DNA of 64,000 nt from Mangrovimicrobium sediminis (lineage in GTDB: Bacteria > Pseudomonadota > Gammaproteobacteria > Pseudomonadales > Halieaceae), in the NCBI RefSeq assembly GCF_004745945.1, contig NZ_SRLE01000007.1, forward strand, positions 124,001 through 188,000, written 5' to 3'. The position numbers and the translations under genes were made by a program. The notes beneath the pieces are model-generated. The model saw only the letters and a program-made list of their open reading frames with translations, ran no database searches and was not told where the DNA came from. Below are positions 61,556 to 64,000 of the stretch, one piece after another (the first letter of the stretch is position 1; each line of letters begins with the position of its first letter).

Positions 61556-62380
61556 ATGCACGACCGCATCAACCATGTGCTAATGACTGTCGTCGATACC
61601 TGGATGGCGGCGATCCCCCGTGCGGTGCCCGACCCGGAACGCCTTGCCCGGTGCCGGTTGGTATCCCATCGCGGCGAACACGACGGGCGGCTGGTCAGGG
61701 AAAATACCCTGCGCGCCTTCGCCAATGCAAGCGCCAGGGGCGTGTGGGGCCTCGAGTGCGACATTCGCTGGAGCGCGGACCTGCAGCCGGTGATACACCA
61801 CGACCTCGACGCGCGCCGCGTGTTCAACCGCGAACTGGAAGTCGGCGCCACAGCGCGCGCCGACCTCGCGCGCCTGCTGCCGGAAGTGCCCTGCCTGGAG
61901 GACGTGATCGAGACCTTCGCCGGCCGCAACCACCTCATGCTGGAACTGAAATCCGACACCCTGGGCAACGATGCGCGCAAGCGCGACGCCCTGCGCAGCC
62001 TGCTGGCGTCGCTCACCCCGGTCGAGGATTTCCACATCCTGGCGCTGGAACCCGAACTGTTCTCACTGGTGGATTTCCTGCCGCCCGCCGCCTGCCTGCC
62101 GGTGGCCCTGACCAATACCGCGCAGATGAGCGAGCTGGCGCTGGCGCGCGGCTACGCGGGTGTGGCCGGCCACTACCTGCTGCTGAACGCCGCCATGCAG
62201 GCGCGTCACCGGGACGCCGGGCAACAGGTAGGCACCGGCTTTCCCACCTCGCGCAACTGCCTGTTCCGTGAAATCAACCGCGACGTGGACTGGATTTTCA
62301 CCAATCATGCGGTAGCCCTGCAGGGCGTCATCGACGCGGCTTTGGCCGCGGCGCGCACCCGCGTCACCCGCGGTGGGTGA
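61556..62380 (+). CDS. Glycerophosphodiester phosphodiesterase-family protein
   Basis: A 274-residue TIM-barrel GDPD. VSHRGEHDGRLVRENTLRAF gives the first catalytic His and the substrate Arg/Glu, LECDIRW and HHDLDARR the metal and catalytic residues. It would release glycerol-3-phosphate from deacylated phospholipids. No signal peptide, so likely cytoplasmic. ATG 61556 follows GGAGGG. Downstream are membrane-lipid-related genes in opposite orientation. Confidence 0.9.
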   Translation: MHDRINHVLMTVVDTWMAAIPRAVPDPERLARCRLVSHRGEHDGRLVRENTLRAFANASARGVWGLECDIRWSADLQPVIHHDLDARRVFNRELEVGATARADLARLLPEVPCLEDVIETFAGRNHLMLELKSDTLGNDARKRDALRSLLASLTPVEDFHILALEPELFSLVDFLPPAACLPVALTNTAQMSELALARGYAGVAGHYLLLNAAMQARHRDAGQQVGTGFPTSRNCLFREINRDVDWIFTNHAVALQGVIDAALAAARTRVTRGG

Positions 62381-62392
62381 GGGGAGGGCGGT

Positions 62393-63166
62393 TCAGCTTT
62401 CGCTGAGCCGGAACACGCCGAACAGCGCCGCGTGATCGGACAGGTCGCGCCAGTGGCCGCTGGCCAGGCGCCGGCAGGAGATGGGTTGCAGACCGCGGAA
62501 GTAGACGCGGTCCACCGGCAGTAGCGGCGCCCACACCGGGAAGGTGCGCGCGTGGCGGCCCTCCAGGGTGACGAACAACTCGCGCAGTTCGAGATCGTCG
62601 TGCAGGTGGTTCTCGGCGCGCCGGCGCCAGTCGTTGAAGTCGCCGGCGATGATCATCGGCTCGTCCCGCGGCACATGTTCGGCGATGCGCCGGGTGAGTG
62701 CCTGCAACTGGTCGCGGCGCTCCTGTTCGAGCAGGCCCAGGTGTACGCACAGGGTGTGCAGTCGTTTGCCCTTCGCATGCAGGTCGATCACCCCGTGCAG
62801 GATGCTGCGACTGGAGCGCGGGAACAGGGCGACGTCAATGTTCTCCCACTCCAGGAACGGGTGCATGCTGAGGATGGCGTTGCCGTGGTCGCCCTTGCGG
62901 TAGATCGCGTTGCGGCCGTAGGCGTAGTGCGGCCAGGCCTTGTCCGCCAGGTATTCGAAGTGCGGCTGGTCCGGGTAGGAGAATTTGCGCCGCTTGTCCT
63001 CGCCGGGTTCGGCGTGGCCGTGAATCTCCTGCAGGAACACGATGTCCGCGCCGGTCTCGGCGATGCGCTGGCGCATCGAGTCGAGCACGAAGCGACGGCG
63101 TCCCGTGCAGTAGCCCTTGTGGATGTTGTAGGTGAGGATGCGGACGCAGCCGTCGTCGGTGGTCAT
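62393..63166 (-). CDS. Endonuclease/exonuclease/phosphatase-family hydrolase
   Basis: A 257-residue EEP-fold enzyme. YNIHKGYC, DIVFLQEIHGHA, MIIAGDFNDWRR and LSDHAALFGVF are the sequential catalytic motifs of DNase I-like phosphodiesterases and phosphatases. Proteins of this subgroup are often next to phospholipid genes and may act on lipid headgroups, as the upstream CDP-alcohol gene suggests. Overlaps the upstream gene by 4 nt. Confidence 0.9.
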   Translation of the reverse strand: MTTDDGCVRILTYNIHKGYCTGRRRFVLDSMRQRIAETGADIVFLQEIHGHAEPGEDKRRKFSYPDQPHFEYLADKAWPHYAYGRNAIYRKGDHGNAILSMHPFLEWENIDVALFPRSSRSILHGVIDLHAKGKRLHTLCVHLGLLEQERRDQLQALTRRIAEHVPRDEPMIIAGDFNDWRRRAENHLHDDLELRELFVTLEGRHARTFPVWAPLLPVDRVYFRGLQPISCRRLASGHWRDLSDHAALFGVFRLSES

Positions 63167-63735
63167 GCCGGACGCTCCCCGGCCAGTTCGCGCTTCGCCC
63201 GCAGGCTCCAGGTGACGACATAGTGAACTCCCGAGGCCAGTGCAGCGGCGACCACCACCGCACTGCCGATGGTAATCAGCGATGCAGGCACCGGGGTCAG
63301 CGCCTGCCCGGCGAGCAGCAGAACGCAGAAGATGATCTGCACACCCATGTTGAGCTTGGACAGCACGCTGGCGCCGAAGGGGAAGGGGCCGACCAGCAGG
63401 CGGTAGGCCACCGCCCCGGCGACGATCACCAGGTCGCGCCCGATCACCAGCGCCGCCAGCGGCCAGCCGACCAGCCCGACGCCGGCGAAGCTGAGGAAGC
63501 TCACCGTTACCAGCAGTTTGTCGGCGAGCGGGTCGAGCATGGCGCCGAAGCGGGAGAACGCCTGCAGGCGGCGTGCGGCGAAACCGTCCAGCGCGTCGGA
63601 AACACCGGCCACCACGCCCACCAGCAGGGCGCCGCCGTACTGCTCGCGCAGGATCAGCAGCCCCAGCGGCAGCGCCAGCAGCAGGCGCGCCGTGGTGAGC
63701 AGGTTGGGCAGGTATTTCAGCATTGCGGCGGTCAC
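63163..63735 (-). CDS. CDP-alcohol phosphatidyltransferase-family protein
   Basis: A 190-residue membrane enzyme. The family motif DGxxAR(x8)GxxxDxxxD is complete: Asp50, Gly51, Ala54, Arg55, Gly64, Asp68, Asp72, in DGFAARRLQAFSRFGAMLD followed by PLAD. Members make phosphatidylglycerol phosphate, cardiolipin or phosphatidylinositol phosphate from CDP-diacylglycerol. GTG 63735 or ATG 63723 are both possible starts. The 4-nt overlap with the EEP gene indicates one operon, perhaps synthesis and turnover of the same phospholipid. Confidence 0.92.
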   Translation of the reverse strand: MTAAMLKYLPNLLTTARLLLALPLGLLILREQYGGALLVGVVAGVSDALDGFAARRLQAFSRFGAMLDPLADKLLVTVSFLSFAGVGLVGWPLAALVIGRDLVIVAGAVAYRLLVGPFPFGASVLSKLNMGVQIIFCVLLLAGQALTPVPASLITIGSAVVVAAALASGVHYVVTWSLRAKRELAGERPA

Positions 63736-63797
63736 GTGTCCTGCGCAGTCGGGAAGGCCAGTATACCTGACCAGGGCCGCCGGCTGGTGCGCGCCAC

Positions 63798-64000
63798 TCA
63801 GCGCATGGCTGGCGGTGTGACGCGGTAGATGACGCCGGCGTAGTCGTCGGAGACGAACAGCGCGCCGCCCGGGCCCTGGGCCAGCGCCACCGGCCGGCCG
63901 ATGACGCCGTCGTCGGTGAGAAACCCGGTGAGGAAGTCGCGCTCCTCGATGCGCTGTTCGCCGAAATGCAGCGAGACCAGCTTGTAGCCGTCGAGCTCGG
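63798..64000 (-). CDS. PQQ-type sugar/sorbosone dehydrogenase beta-propeller, C-terminus only
   Basis: Minus-strand frame open to the window edge and ending at TGA 63798-63800. The 66 visible residues include LTDDGVIGRPVALAQGPGGA and LFVSDDYAGVIYRVTPP, the last blades and closing strand of glucose/sorbosone dehydrogenase-type propellers. The N-terminus lies beyond the window, so signal peptide and PQQ-binding residues cannot be judged. Confidence 0.8.
   Translation of the reverse strand, partial: ELDGYKLVSLHFGEQRIEERDFLTGFLTDDGVIGRPVALAQGPGGALFVSDDYAGVIYRVTPPAMR

Overview
The window is a GC-rich, gene-dense stretch of a bacterial chromosome. Gene content (three TonB-dependent receptors, a DamX-like ATPase, NudC, RecQ, a Fur-type iron locus, five cytochrome P450s, acyl-CoA dehydrogenases with a CoA ligase) suggests an aerobic, probably marine, gammaproteobacterium of the Halieaceae/Cellvibrionales type. 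That placement is inference from gene content; no rRNA or tRNA is present to confirm it. I see no insertion sequence, prophage or CRISPR array.

Layout. 1-5.6 kb: a TetR regulator diverges, across a 25-nt operator-like dyad, from an acyl-CoA catabolic operon (acyl-CoA dehydrogenase, nitronate-monooxygenase-like flavoprotein, second acyl-CoA dehydrogenase, acyl-CoA ligase). 5.6-8.5 kb: a three-gene sugar/glycan operon on the minus strand. 8.7-9.2 kb: an exported protein with a C-terminal sorting-type tail. 9.3-14 kb: an iron locus with a near-perfect Fur box between a TonB receptor and two small membrane proteins plus a PepSY protein. 14-16.8 kb: a DamX/ExeA-like ATPase carrying three in-frame microsatellites. 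16.9-25.8 kb: TetR, P450, arginine/lysine decarboxylase, NudC, cupin, a long non-coding region with REP-like palindromes and a possible small RNA, another P450, and IclR. 26-36.8 kb: mostly housekeeping (L-serine dehydratase, LysE exporter, hydrolases, a large secreted protein, a crotonase, RecQ), with a small pentapeptide-repeat-like reading frame near 33.9 kb. 36.8-39.8 kb: a minus-strand run of outer-membrane protein, NADAR protein, P450 and putidaredoxin-type ferredoxin. 39.9-42.1 kb: a Trk/Ktr potassium transporter and its regulator. 42.1-53.1 kb: a probable catabolic region (aldo/keto reductase, dienelactone-hydrolase-like enzyme, two SnoaL-like proteins, a short-chain epimerase/dehydrogenase, an EthD-like protein, a TonB receptor, a P450cam-like P450, a second P450 and TetR). 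53.1-57.2 kb: a cation/proton antiporter and small proteins. 57.2-60.2 kb: a TPP riboswitch controlling a TonB receptor and a PnuC-type permease, i.e. thiamine uptake. 60.2-64 kb: an MFS transporter, GDPD, EEP-family phosphatase, CDP-alcohol phosphatidyltransferase and the end of a sugar dehydrogenase.

How it fits together. P450s, a Pdx-like ferredoxin, SnoaL/epimerase enzymes, CoA ligase and acyl-CoA dehydrogenases together fit oxidative breakdown of hydrophobic substrates such as terpenoids, steroids or alkanoic acids, with TonB receptors for uptake. The substrate cannot be read from sequence. The two best-supported regulatory circuits are Fur control of the iron locus and TPP control of thiamine import. 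The least explained parts are the NADAR-P450-ferredoxin operon, the non-coding region at 23.0-23.66 kb, the 15-bp repeat reading frame at 33.86 kb, and a 46-residue membrane peptide at 56.3 kb.
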